DNA of 64,000 bases, from NCBI GenBank assembly GCA_035610365.1, contig CM069433.1, positions 60,006,487 to 60,070,486 of the forward strand, in the 5' to 3' direction. The notes beneath the pieces are model-generated. The model was not told the origin of the DNA, did no database searches, and was given only the letters and a program-made list of their open reading frames with translations. Position numbers and translations under genes: made by a program. Source of the stretch: Aquatica leii (Eukaryota > Arthropoda > Insecta > Coleoptera > Lampyridae). The first letter of the stretch is position 1, and every line of letters starts with the position of its first letter. This document shows positions 33,260 through 45,233 of this stretch, in pieces.

Positions 33260-34078
33260 CAATCTATACTAAATACGTAAGCAAAGACGTAAGTAGTAAT
33301 TAACCAAAAAATATACTCTGCTAATCAATTTACTTATTTAGATATGTGAACGTTTTATCATAACAGTTCCTGCTCTTGGCTACAGTTTTTCAATTTCGAA
33401 ATAACTTATTATGTGCTTACACACAAATAGGACCGGTTTTCGTATAATTTAATAGAATTGGTTTTACCATGAACATTTTTTAAAAATATGCCTATTTGGA
33501 AACTCATACAAACTTCATACAAAAGTTACGATTAGAAGAAAATTAAGAAGTGAAAATACTAGTTATCAATATGTTTTAGATTACTTACAAAATGCTAAAG
33601 TAAGTTGTTTATCCTTTTTTTATTACAAAGTATATTATACGAAATTACAAATAGTTTTTCAATAATTTTAATTAAATCGATAACGTAACAAAATATAATA
33701 CAAGACGTGATTGACAAATTATCGTTTTATTTGTTAATTATAAAATTTAATAATGTTTTAAAAATGAATACTTTGATTTATCAATAAATACAAAGATAGA
33801 CATCGAAACTCGTAATACAGTTTGCTCTATTACATTTTGGACATTGAAACAAAAATGTGTTAATAAACAATGAAACACAAAAATTAGTGGTAATTACAGT
33901 TGATTAAAATAAATTACACGGCCCTCATAAATGATTGGATCCCACGTGACATATATTTTAGTCAAAATTTGATTTGTACCCTTTAAATTAAGATAAGTAA
34001 TTAATTAAAAACAATAACACATTAACAACAATACCTGTTTATTTGAAATAAAAATTGGCAATACCAATTATTTGAAAT
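33260..34078. other. AT-rich stretch, nothing recognised
   Basis: No coding motifs, terminal repeats or RNA signatures seen on either strand. Confidence 0.5.
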
Positions 34079-35107
34079 TTATAACCGATGTTCAAAATGT
34101 TGTCCTTCAGCTGCGATACTTGTATTAACTCTTCTTTTTAAATTTCCGAACACATTACGAAGCTCATCAACTTCAATTTTTTGAATAGCATTAGTAACTG
34201 CATGTTCAGTCTTCAATATTGCGCAGTTGATTCTTATATACTGTGTTTTTTAAATGTCCGTAAAGGTAAAAATCTGGAGACCGTGGAGGATACAACCCTT
34301 GGCTTATTATTATTTTATTGTAGAATTGTTGAATGAATTCAATTGTAGCTAGAGTAATGAGCCGTTGCATTATCTTGCTAAAAGTAACCAAATTGAAGTT
34401 CGTTGTCGTCTAACTGCTCGAAAAGTTGTCCCAAAATATCATGATAACGATCTGCGTTTACAGTATTGTAAAAAAATGTTGGTCCAATTATCTTTCTCCT
34501 TGACATTGCAATCTATACACAAACTTTCAAACAATGTTGTTTCCACAAAAGTGTGTGGATTTTCGGTTGCCCACTTGCGATAATTTCGGCTATTTACATA
34601 TCCACTTAAATGAAACCATGCTTTGTCCGTAAAGAAAGTTAAATCCAATAGGTCATCGTTATTTAAATTTTCATTAAACCATTTACAAAATTGTACACGC
34701 TGCAAGAAGTCAGGAGCACGTAATCCTTGATAAACCCTAACGTTGTACGGAGTCATTGAAAGGTTCTTTTTTAATGCTTTGTGGCAAGTTCCTACTGACA
34801 ATCCTAAAAATGAAATGTTTGTAATTTAAAAGTAGAACTCAAAATGGTTTTATACCTGTTGCTGCAGATAATTTTGCCACCGATTTATTTGGACTTTGTT
34901 TCATGCGATTGCGAATGTCTTCGACAACAGGTGCAGTAAGTACAGTACGCCTTCCTGTAGGGTTCCCATTGCAAATGCAATTCTTAATATAAATTGACTA
35001 ACTAAAACTTGTTTACGTTGTCGGAAAGCATCATAAGTACCATCGGGATTGCGAGTACCACTTCGAAAATGCGCTATTACAATAATGTCTTGTTCAGCGG
35101 TAAACAT
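34079..35107 (-). pseudogene. Tc1/mariner-like transposase with a short intron
   Basis: ATG at 35105-35107 opens MFTAEQDIIVIAHFRSGT. A 52-bp GT-AG intron at 34804-34855 joins AAT to LSVGTCHKAL in phase. Catalytic blocks: FFTDKAWFHLSGYVNSRNYR (first Asp), WATENPHTFVE, QDNATAH (second Asp, after a stop), then PPRSPDFYLYGHLKN, where several residues before the third acid seem lost, and RRVNTSIAAEGQHFEHRL with the natural stop near 34079. Frame breaks and stops near 34400-34440 inactivate it. Terminal repeats not found. Confidence 0.85.
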
Positions 35108-35289
35108 CGTAAAATACTATTAATATAAAATTACAGCTGTTATTCAGTGCTTACTCAAAGAAAACACAAATAGTGTTATGATAATAACTGTTTTAAAATA
35201 TAAAAATAAAGAATAAAGAAAACGACGAAAAATAATACTCGATGTAAACAAAACGCCAAACGAGAATGTCAAATAATGTTATCAATATT

Positions 35290-36139
35290 ACTAAACGTTA
35301 ACAGCTGTGGTTGCACTACCAATCTAAAATAATGTTGATATTGTCTGCAGCTACACGATTTTTTAATAATGCCCATATTTTTTCAATTGGATTGAGTTCT
35401 GTATGGTAATGGGATAATTCTTAGAACAATATGTCCATGTTCTGATACTAATTTATGAACTACATAATTTATAAGCTGTGGTTTGTTTAATTGAATTTTC
35501 GCATACAACTCAACTTTTGTTTTGTATGATTCAAACAAAATACTTCTTTCTGCTAACCACTTTTGCATTAAATCTTTCTTCCATGCAAATGTTGGATTTG
35601 GATGTACGAAAACATTATGGTATGCAGCATTGTCTAACACTGACACTGAATTTGGTTCAATGTTAGGAAGAAATTTGTTTAACCATTTTGTAAAATTAGA
35701 AATATTCATCTCATTGTGGTAATCACCTGTTTTAAGTCCCGACTTAAACATTAATAGGCAATTTGGAACAAATCGTTTTCGGCATGGAGAATTATTATAC
35801 GTTGGCCTTTTGCTACTGGTGACTTTAAACACTTGTCACTGCCATCATCCCAACTCTTCGGGACTATATGTGAGCCGTGCAAGTATGTTTCATCACAACA
35901 CACAATGTTTCTTCCTTCTTCTTTATACTGTTTTAATTTTCTCAAAAACTCGATACGTTTTGTTCTAATGCTTACTTTTTCTATTAGTTGTTTGCGATTA
36001 TTTTGAGTTTTTTTCATTGAACGCCAATTTTTCGTACGAGCTTTCTAAAAGAACATAATTTTCCTTGAAAGTCAACATTTACTTCTTTCTGTAATTTTGG
36101 ACTTTCTTTGTGAATAGTTTTTCTAGGTGAAGAAAATTT
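35290..36139 (-). pseudogene. IS630/Tc1-like transposase, C-terminal part
   Basis: Minus-strand pieces: SPRKTIHKESPKLQKE, KKTQNNRKQLIEKVSIRTKR, NIVCCDETYLHGSH (first acid), KGQRIIILHAEND, GDYHNEMNISNFTKWL, SVLDNAAYHN (second Asp), KVELYAKIQLNKP, HGHIVLR, and after a frame break ELNPIEKIWALLKNRVA (last acid). All three catalytic acids can be read, but in three frames. The N-terminal part is at 42508-42700, on the other side of the Crypton insertion. Confidence 0.88.
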
Positions 36140-37060
36140 ACTATACGAAGAGAAATATTATGCTGAATTTAATCATTACAATTTCATATTTAAAGCATTT
36201 GTTTTTTTTTCAAAAATTGATCCCCGTTCAAATAAAATTAAAACTACATGTTCTAAAACTTAAAGTAAATTTTTTATTGCAATCGAAACATGTTTTTATT
36301 AAGTCATTTATAATTATAATGATACAAGGAAAAAGTTTTTGTTAAAATAGAGACTACAAATTGATCAAATTCAACCAATTCTTATAAGAAATCATATCAG
36401 CGATTAAAGTACATAATAAATTACTACGAAACCACAAGTAGGCATTTCAAGTAAGCATTTATGTTATCACTATTTGTTCCACGCTGGTCTAAAATAAGGT
36501 ATCAGCAATTTCATTTAAGTTAAGGTTCGCAACGGTTCGCAATATGTGCCAAACTTTTTGCTAAAGCTGTGGCAAAGGTAAATTAACGTGTACCGTGACT
36601 CCGACAGTTTTTGTTTGGAACTATACATGGATCCATTTTATAGCAAGTTGCTTGCAGCATATAATCCATAACTCACTACATCAATTAGTGAATGATTGGA
36701 AACTATCAGAAACTTACAAGTAAGTATTGACTCTGATTTTGAAGATTGTTCACTTTCGTTATACATATATTAGAATTATGTCGCAAAGCTTGCACATGTT
36801 TTGGCATGTATGATTTAGTTTTATGCAATGAAATAAAATTATTGTGCATTTACATTTGTTTTAGAGAATTGACGTTATATCCCTTGTGTGCCTAACGGAA
36901 AATGATTTGGACATATTTGAGGTAGGTGAATTTGGTTTAATGGTAAAGTTTAGAAGTAAACTACCTAGTTGGAAAATGCTTTGACAAAAAGAAATATGTT
37001 TCCAAAAGTTACAAGACGATTATTTAACTCGGATGGTGTAGATTCGACTAATATTCTATG

Positions 37061-38854
37061 CAGTGTTGTGCATAGATAATAAATTTTTTATCTAGATGAG
37101 ATAATAGATAATTTCCAATTTTTTTATCTAGATAACGATTTAGATAAAAGTTGAAGAAATTATCTAGATAATAGATAAGATAATCTATAATTTACGTAGA
37201 TAATATGAAAGATGATTCTATCAAATAGGTAGAAACAGGTAATAATTAATTGTTACCATTTAATTATCATCATCATCATCATCAATACCAATTTATTGTT
37301 TATTGAATTAACTAATTACAAAACTGAAAAACAAAATGAAAAAAAAACAAAAATAAAAAAAAGCATGACAGAAATTTTATTGATTTAATGACCTACTATT
37401 GTAAAATATAAAACAAATTTCTTGATACAATCTGGTCCTTTTAAAATTTTTATTGCTAAGCAAAACTTACACTATCAGGAATCAGGACTATAAAGTCTTT
37501 CAATTAGCGCCGAAATTGATGTGTTCAATCAATAACTTTTTCACAAATAGAGAAGTGTCTAGTAAACTTAATTAGTTTTCCTTTGTAACAGTTAGGAAAA
37601 ATCTGGCTTTGATATCGACGTCAGTTTGAACCTAAAAGATTATAAAAATTATCGCTCATAGCCGTTAATCACACTCCCTGAATTATTAATTTTTCTTTTT
37701 AAATTTAAGTTATCATTTGTAATTTGATATGTTAAGCAAATTTTTCACAAAAAACCAACTAATCCTCAAAAATTTATTGTATTTTAAATTTTGAGCAGCT
37801 TACATCAGCGATCACTTAAAGAATTAGCTTTTATGTCTTTTAAAAAAACGCAAGCAGTTTTGTTTCTTCTAAAAAATTTGGGTTATTTTAAACAGTTTAT
37901 GCTCTGCTCAGTACTTTTTGTAATTGTAAGTGCAACAAATCCAAATGTAAAAAAAGCATTTTTGCTTTGCAGTTTTGTTAATTATATTTGACAGGTTGTC
38001 AGTAATTGTACTCATATGATAATTTACATCATAGATTTATATAGGAGCGTTTTTATTCTACGCGGTCTACATTAGGATCTTATTGCGACTTTAATTTAAC
38101 GTTAATATTACTTACTCAACAAGTTGATTAAAAAGTAAGCTAAAAGCTCCATGACTTAAATAGTCTTCTAAAAGAACTCTAAATCACGTGTATCGAGGTT
38201 TGTCACTTTCAACTGCTCAAAAAGTCTTGAATTTTCTCTTTTTCAATCAAGCATTTTTTTATTTGGGCATAGTTTTGCTGTGTAGGTACTTCAACTAATA
38301 AAATTTTAAAAACTACAGAATTAATAGCTGTTAATCTCAATGTATAAATCGTGCAAGATAATGTATTGAATAAATGTACGTATATCAAAAAGCTTATTAT
38401 TGTTTCTAAAGACGATAAGATACTTATCGCAAGCAATTGGTTCAGTTTCAAAAAGTAATTTGAGTTGTGTTTTTGTTTATATCTCGTATTGCATGTATTT
38501 ACGCTCAAGGTCATGCGAGTCAAGTTTTTGTCAGCAGAAGAGCAGCAAAATGCGACACATCTACAGCGATTATTTATCAGGTTTTAGCGATCTGGACCGT
38601 ATTACATTACCACAGACAAAACAAACAATATCATGTTTATAAATATAAAAATTACAAAACAATAAATCTAAACAAAAAAATGTATGTTACTTTTAAAAAA
38701 TCATCTAGATAACTTCATGATAGATAACCGAAAGAGCATCTCAGATAATCATCTAGATAATGTTCAATACTTTTATCTAGATAAGAAAAAAGATGATCAA
38801 AAATTATCTAGATAAATTATCTATATAATTTCATCTAGATAATGCACAACACTG
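37061..38854. mobile_element. Non-autonomous hAT element with TTATCTAGATAA repeats
   Basis: 1794 bp with inverted ends CAGTGTTGTGCAT / ATGCACAACACTG and a perfect 8-bp target duplication ATTCTATG (37053-37060, 38855-38862). Both ends (about 160 bp each) are packed with the 12-bp palindrome TTATCTAGATAA and shorter versions. A (TCA)n run is at 37266-37284. Interior open frames show no transposase motifs. Confidence 0.93.
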
Positions 38855-41102
38855 ATTCTATGTGGGAAACATCCAAGGGTAACATATAAGTAATGTTGAT
38901 GCGTGTAGATATTGGTGTCAAGGACAGTATTATTTGCATCGGTAATATTAGCAAGAATTATAAATTTTAATGTAATCAAGGATTAAACCATAAACTGTAG
39001 TGATGATAGAAATATAAAACATTTATATTGAATTTAGCAAATAAATACGTTTAAATTATGCGTATATTTACTGAAATCATTTATACCCTGAAACTGCGCA
39101 AAAGCAAACATTATGAAACTGCTTGTTTAAATTAATACAAAGTGTTATTACTATTAAACCTATATATGATAAAACGCAACAATCAACAGATATCAGAAAA
39201 AGCAGTACTTGTCATAACTATGGTTTTTCTCTACAATGACATTAAGCAACTTTTGAATGATAACAAAAAACACTTTAAGTTGTGTTTTCTTGTCGCCATC
39301 TCCTACAATTGAAGGATTTAAACACCTTACTCAAAACGCGTTTTCTTAAATTGATATATTATAAAATCTATGCAATTCTTTTTCAAAATATTTGTTCTAA
39401 TAAAATAAAAGCTTTTTTGTGCTGCCAACACCATAAACGTCAATATTCGTTCATTAGTGCAGTTACGTAATGGGCGAAAAAAGCTCTAGTGTGGCAAAAT
39501 TCAAACTAGAAATCTACGTAAAACTATGTTTTCAAAGTCAATTATTAGTTAAGCAGGAAGGTGTGTCTAGTGGCAAATCTATTTAAAATTTTTTGAAATG
39601 TATTTTAAACTTAAAAAAACAGTTTCAAAGATTTTATAAATTGAAATATTAGAGTATTATATATTTCGAAGTTGGTACAATGTAAAATACAATCTAACCT
39701 AACACTTCAACCTGATTCCTTATATGATATTCTTAAATTTCGATGAATTGTATTTTACTTTATTAGTTTATATAATCATAATAATTATGGGAGTTTATTA
39801 ACAAAAATAAAATTTATTAATTCAAGTGATAATTTTGATACTGCGAAAAAAGAAAACAACATACAGTAAATATAATTGAACACTACGAATAAATTAGAAA
39901 TTACTTATTAATATTAAAATTTATAGTAAAATGCTGACAGTTTGTAATTGTTATGCCTGACTTAACATCATCTAAGGCAACACTGGTAATCTGCCCAACA
40001 CTTTCACCAACAGAAGTTAATCGTTCGGTATTAAAAGATGTCGACTCTGAGGCTAATTGCTCATTTGATGCAACACCACTTATATGTCGAACCTTTTCAC
40101 AAACTGTCGAAGATAATTCATTACAAGAGGTGGAGGGTTGTGAAGAACCTGACGTTAATTGGTCGGCTATTGTAATTTTGTCATGGAGGGAGTCTTCGAT
40201 GTAGCCCTCGGCAACTGTAGACGATTTCCACCCACCATGACGTTTAACATCTAAAAAACTTGCTTCTTTCCCAGATAATAATGTAGCACTGGTTCTTCGG
40301 AAGCAGTGTCCCGTAAAAGATTTGGCATTCGACAACTGCAAAAATTCTGCTATTTTACAGGGCATACTGCCAAATGTGTTAACTCCAACTGGTTGCCGAG
40401 TACACTTATTATTACAATAATAAATGAAAAATCATTTGTGGTCGATATTAGGTGGTCTTAAATTGTAATACGTACAAACAATGTTTATCCACGGTTTATT
40501 GTTTATAACAAATGTCCGATTACATTTGTTTTTGGTATCGAATAGTTTTATTACTAACATATGTTCTAAAAATTGTACAGCATCTGTAGATAAATTTGTT
40601 AATTCGCTCTTTCGGCAAGCTCCAGAAATAGCAATAATCAGAGCAGTCTGCAAAATAAATATGGTTGTAAATTTGTAAATACGTTAGTATAGTTTGTTGT
40701 AAATAATTTTAGTAGATAGTTTTGTTGTACATAGTTTAGTTTTATTTCATTAAACGTTTAACATAATTTAAGATATATTTACCTTAATAAGCAAAAATTT
40801 TTCATTTGAAGCTGTTTGAAGGAAAGTCTCGATTTGTTTTTCAGTAAATATTTGCGATTTCTTTGGCTGATAGAGGTCATTCTGCCTTTTTAAAAATGCC
40901 ACAAGTTTAGAATACTTTGATATATTTATGTTGTGTTTTATAGATAATGTAGACTTTAACATTGAATATGTGGTCCACAGAGTTGAAGCTTTTAAAGTTT
41001 CTGATTTTGTTTTAAAACAAGCTAATAGAACTACCTCGCTATATTCAATAATAGTGTTGTCGTTACACCATTTAATAAATTTTTTATATTCATCGTTGTA
41101 AC

Positions 41103-42029
41103 CAGTGGCGGCTTCTCTATTAGGTCACTCGGACAATGACCCTCCAAAATGAATTAGAAAATTATTTTATTTACTTTAAAATTACAAGGACTCGCGTTTA
41201 AATCAAATTATCAGCGTTTGAATTTCAATTTTCATTGTAAGCGCAACATATGCGAAAACTTACGAATTTACCCGAGGCTGTTGTGCTTTATAGTCCCTGT
41301 GTATTATATTGTATTATATAATGCAGCCGAATCGTAAATGATACTTATTGTAGTCAAGAGTGCAACACGCATAATACAATCTTATGTGAATTAGAAAAAG
41401 ACAACTAAATGGTTTCTGGGTTGTCAGCCGAGTCCCATTTCGCGTACTCAATGCAATGCTTACGTCATTTATTATCTCCGCAATACGTGTTTGGAAAGCA
41501 AAAATGCTGGAATGCACATTTTTTATCTCATACGACAAACTGTGCGCTCGCCTTTTTAGTTGTTTGATAATATTTGTTTGTAACCAATGTCATTGACTTT
41601 CACAGGTTAAAAGAAAATAAATTATGTTTAAGTACATATTACCGTTTTTGTTTGATAAAAAAATGAATCGCCAATAATAGTTTAAATTTTGAAAGACGTT
41701 TAGAATTTAAAACCAATGGTCGTCCTCGGCCTTTACTTCAAATTCGACAAACAAGTAAACATAAAAATAAAGAAGTACACCGTAATTTTAAAGAATCTAT
41801 GTACGATTTATCAGAATGGATTTGTGGATGTGAAGAAACATGGAAAAATCTTTAATTGAAAACATTGTAAATTGTTATCGATCATTTTGCTAATTCTAAA
41901 GATAGACGAATAGATTTTAAATATAATTCGCTTTAATGCAAAATAGTTTTTTTTACTTTTTGTGATAATTGCGTTTTTTTGAATATTTCAAAATGACCCT
42001 CTGGTATGATTGGCCACCAGCCGCCACTG
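41103..42029. mobile_element. hAT element, truncated, in the Crypton gene
   Basis: 927 bp with ends CAGTGGCGGCT / AGCCGCCACTG and a perfect 8-bp target duplication GTTGTAAC (41095-41102, 42030-42037). The terminal sequence and duplication define hAT. It keeps the start of a ZMYM1-like transposase (41667-41855) but lacks the catalytic domain. Confidence 0.93.
41667..41855 (+). pseudogene. hAT transposase N-terminal zinc-finger remnant
   Basis: A 62-codon plus-strand frame reads NFERRLEFKTNGRPRPLLQI and ESMYDLSEWICGCEETWKN. GRPRP and SEWICGC resemble the TTF-type finger at the start of ZMYM1-like hAT transposases. The finger is cut after its first cysteines, and no RNase-H-like catalytic or dimerisation domain follows. 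Confidence 0.6.
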
Positions 42030-42310
42030 GTTGTAACGATTAGCAGATTTTGTTGGAAGTAAACTAGCTACAGCTTCTTCAGCAGATTTTTTAATATGAT
42101 CAGGAATATTCATTATAAAAGCGTTTTTTTTTTTAAAATTTTTATTAATTGAATTTATCAAAAGTATAAAACATTTGAATTTCAAACTTGACAGATTCAG
42201 TTAGTTATAAATGTAGTACCAACATCAAATGTATGATGTTTTCAATGTGATGTTTTTTAAAAAAATGTTATTTTGCAATAGGCAGCACAAAAAATAATGT
42301 ATGTCACTCT

Positions 42311-42406
42311 CGTCGAAAGTTTCATAGCATAACTCACTCTCATGCAGCGCTCGGCCTGTGGCCTCGCGCTGCATTAACGTTCGTTATGCTATTGTTAACT
42401 TTCGCC
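42311..42406. repeat. Two-step imperfect hairpin
   Basis: Outer arms (gaaagtttcatagcataac at 42315-42333 against gttatgctattgttaactttc at 42383-42403) enclose inner arms (atgcagcgctcggcc at 42342-42356 against ggcctcgcgctgcat at 42360-42374). The loop is 3 bases. It lies ~175 bp upstream of the Crypton recombinase start. Could be a tiny inverted-repeat element or a functional secondary structure. Confidence 0.7.
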
Positions 42407-42507
42407 GCTTGTTACATAAATAACTATTATTTAAGCGTACATCGGCTTGACTCAAAACCAATACCCTATTTGCATGAAATATATAGCGGATTTTGCATTA
42501 TTCTAGT

Positions 42508-42700
42508 AAACTTTTCTCTCCGTGTACGTTCAGCTTTTTCAGAAACTTCCTTCAGAATTCGGTTCACAGTATTCAACCCAACTCCAGTAGCTGTCGCTAC
42601 ACGTTCTCGGAGGCTGTTGAAAGGAATCGAAAGTTGTCCTTGTTCTTTTTCACAATTCCACTGACAGTTAAACTGTCACAAAAAAGTATGGTTAGCGCTA
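42508..42700 (-). pseudogene. IS630/Tc1-like transposase, N-terminal DNA-binding part
   Basis: Minus-strand reading: CEKEQGQLSIPFNSLRERVA, TATGVGLNTVNRILKEVSEK, then AERTRREK. This is the helix-turn-helix region of the same transposase family whose C-terminal part is at 35290-36139. The frame runs directly into that piece if the Crypton is removed. Confidence 0.85.
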
Positions 42701-43630
42701 CGTGTTAGTTCCTGTCTCAGTAATGAGTGGCGCTGATATTTTTCTAAATGCGTCAATGTCAGACTACAGTATCAGCTATCCATATTATTAAAGAGATCAA
42801 TGATTAAGTGTAACAATAACTGTAATTTTATTTCTGTTTTTTTTGTTTTTTGAGAATACATTTTTGATATATTTTGAACTACTGTTGTGCAAACCTACAT
42901 GTTATTATAAAAAAATAGTAAACCATAAATTGTGAATAATTTTTTTTTCATTAAACCCTAACAGTAATTAAAGATTGATTAAGTATCCAAATACAAGGAA
43001 GGTGCTACTAAGAAAACGTAATACAAAGTGAATACAAAATGTTCAATGTCTAATATATTATAGTCGAGTGCGTTGTATGTATTAACTCGAAGCTTCTAAT
43101 ACTTTCTTAGTTATTCAATTGGAAGGTAAGCAAAAAGTGCTTGAAAATTTGTATATAAAACACTGATCCATTTTAAAAGATTGTTTAACATAAATATATA
43201 TTTAAATTAAAAATGCTAATACATACATTTTTGCATTTTCAGTTTAAGGAATTTACGATTTACTCTAATTTGTTCAATGTATTTATGAATAACTAAACAA
43301 ACAAACTTTCTGATTTGTATATTGCAGTATTCCTTGTTGAGAAGTGTACAAAAATGAAAGTCAACTAATTGTTTTTTGTCAAATAATTTAAGTAAACCAA
43401 AAATTGTAAAAAAAATGGTTTACAAAAATAATAGGAATGCATCAAGTTTGAATTAAGAAAATCTTAATTTGAAATACATATAGTATAAAACTAACTTATT
43501 AATAATATATAAATAAAAAATAAATTAAAGATTTTAAATTATATAAGTATATAAAAATAGTTGACATTTTTATACTGTAATGTTGACGACTATACATTTA
43601 CGTTTATTACTGATACAATGTTATTATTTC
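42701..43630. other. AT-rich stretch, nothing recognised
   Basis: It probably includes the 5' end of the IS630-like element, but its terminal repeat was not identified. No genes seen. Confidence 0.5.
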
Positions 43631-44056
43631 TAATAGCCGTTTTACATTAGACAATTTCTTGAACAAGAAATTGAACAATTTTTTGAACAATCCAAATTGT
43701 GTAATTTCAAACAGCAAATTGAGTGTAATATTGTCTTGCTTTTAGATTGTGTCGTAAAAATTAAAACCTGCTCTATTTTTAAGACAATTTTTAACACAAT
43801 TTGCCTATGCGTATGCGCACTGAACAGTTAGAAACATCAGCTGTTTCAGGTCTAAAATTATGTGTGGTTATGTTAGTACAACTACATGTTTTCATTGAAC
43901 TGTTTTACTAACGTTTAGTACCTAAACAACGTGGTAAGATCATATTAGGTATCTTTAATTTTTGTAATTCAAAATTATATTTAATTACATACAATTGGGT
44001 TTTATTCACAAACTACAATCTCTAATTTGTGGTTGTATTACATTAATAGATGCCAG

Positions 44057-45047
44057 ATGGGGTGGACAAATGAACAAGTTGCTATGCTCATTGAGCAATA
44101 TGCTCAACATCCGTGTTTGTTTTCGGTGAAAAAAAAACATTACCACAACAAACAGCTGCGAAGTTTAGCATTAAACGAAATTACGCAAAGCGTAAAGAAT
44201 GTAATTCCATCTATAACAGAGGCAGACCTTCAAAAAAAATTTTTGGACTTTGTACAACGTATTGCATAGAGCGCAAGAAGGTGTTAGCCACATTGCACAA
44301 CGGACCTGGCGAAGAAGAGGTAAGCAAATTTTATTTGACAAGTATTGACTTGTACATACATTATTATTTGTCAAGTAAACAATCAAATTGCTTTTCTATT
44401 ACAGGTTAACAAACCTTCATTATGGTATTACAAGCATATGAGTTTTTTGAACGAGTCTTTAGAAATTCGGTCGCATAGGTCATCTTTTGAGCCAAAAACT
44501 TCTGTAGATACTGAAGAACAGTGGGAAAACTCGCAACAAGATCTATTGACCATAGACATATCTTTGGTAACTAAAAAACCTCAAATTAGTTGCAGGTAGC
44601 TTATATTTCAATTTTATTAGACTGAAGGAGAATACAAAATCCAGGATGATGGTTTCCTGTTAAAATCATCAGAAGGTGAAGAAGAGTCGCCAACTTCATG
44701 TGGTACACCTAGAAGTAGATCAACTAGTAGACAATCTTCTATAACCATAGATGTCCCTGCTAAAAAAAAAATCAGCCAAGAATACGAATATTGATGCGAA
44801 TATGGTAATTTGTGTCAGAATATCTGTAACAAATCATGTTAATTTTATATTACTTATAGATAATGTTGGAGAAAGTGTCACAAAATTTAAAGAAAATTAG
44901 TGTAGCGGTACAAAACGAAAGTCACGACAAGACAGCCGAAGACATTTTTGGTGAATTTGTTGCTCAAAAAATTAACTGAAATTGAAAGAATTGAGGCACA
45001 ATATTGTATTCATAGAATTCTCCGGAATGCTCTTCGAAACAATAGTT
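44057..45047 (+). pseudogene. Harbinger MADF/BESS-type DNA-binding protein
   Basis: ATG at 44057 opens MGWTNEQVAMLIEQYAQHPC, a MADF domain continuing through TEADLQKKF. A one-base shift near 44250 leads to YCIERKKVLATLHNGPGEEE. An 85-bp GT-AG intron (44320-44404) is followed by KPSLWYYKHMSFLNESLEIR, the conserved end of MADF. A later exon near 44860-45047 gives MLEKVSQNLKK, EDIFGEFVAQKL and IERIEAQ, resembling the C-terminal BESS-like part. In this superfamily the second protein binds DNA and helps import the nuclease. Confidence 0.8.
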
Positions 45048-45233
45048 AATTTTAAGTTTAGAATATTTTATTAGATTTTTAAGTTTCATGTATTATAATT
45101 AATACATTACATTAATAATAACCGTTTGTTTATATTAAAAAAAATCATCAAGCGAATTAAAGCAATTACAAAAAATTGTTCTAATGTCACTTGCAGTATG
45201 TGCAGCGACTTCCACCTTGTTGCGACATTTTTG

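Larger units (their letters stand above)
39901..42136 (-). pseudogene. Crypton tyrosine recombinase, one intron, one stop
   Basis: Starts MNIPDHIKKSAEEAVASLLP (ATG at 42134-42136); the hAT at 41103-42029 interrupts it and the frame resumes as NDEYKKFIKWCND. A 135-bp GT-AG intron (40648-40782, phase 0) joins EKFLLIK to TALIIAISGACRKSEL. Catalytic set: Arg in GACRKSEL, H-x-x-R in TGHCFRRTSATLL, His in KRHGGWKSSTVA, nucleophile Tyr in AEGYIEDS. A single TGA at 40432-40434 falls before FFIYY; CGA (Arg) is a likely precursor. The C-terminal tail beyond residue ~330 is Ser/Thr-rich. Cryptons insert by site-specific recombination rather than DDE chemistry. Confidence 0.9.
36140..42507 (-). mobile_element. 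Crypton (tyrosine-recombinase transposon) with two nested hATs
   Basis: It sits in the middle of the IS630-like transposase: the host frame stops at RREKF (near 42510) and resumes at SSPRKT (near 36135), so the insert boundaries are about 36140 and 42507, with a short T-run possibly duplicated. Removing the two hAT elements leaves about 3.6 kb, a normal Crypton size. There are no terminal inverted repeats and it carries a tyrosine recombinase gene (39901-42136). Segments 36140-37052 and 38863-39900 hold no other gene. Confidence 0.75.

Noticed and set aside
37791-38642. Open frames inside the hAT element at 37061-38854 as a transposase
   Set aside because: No BED finger, catalytic blocks or dimerisation motif readable; frames fit chance in AT-rich DNA.
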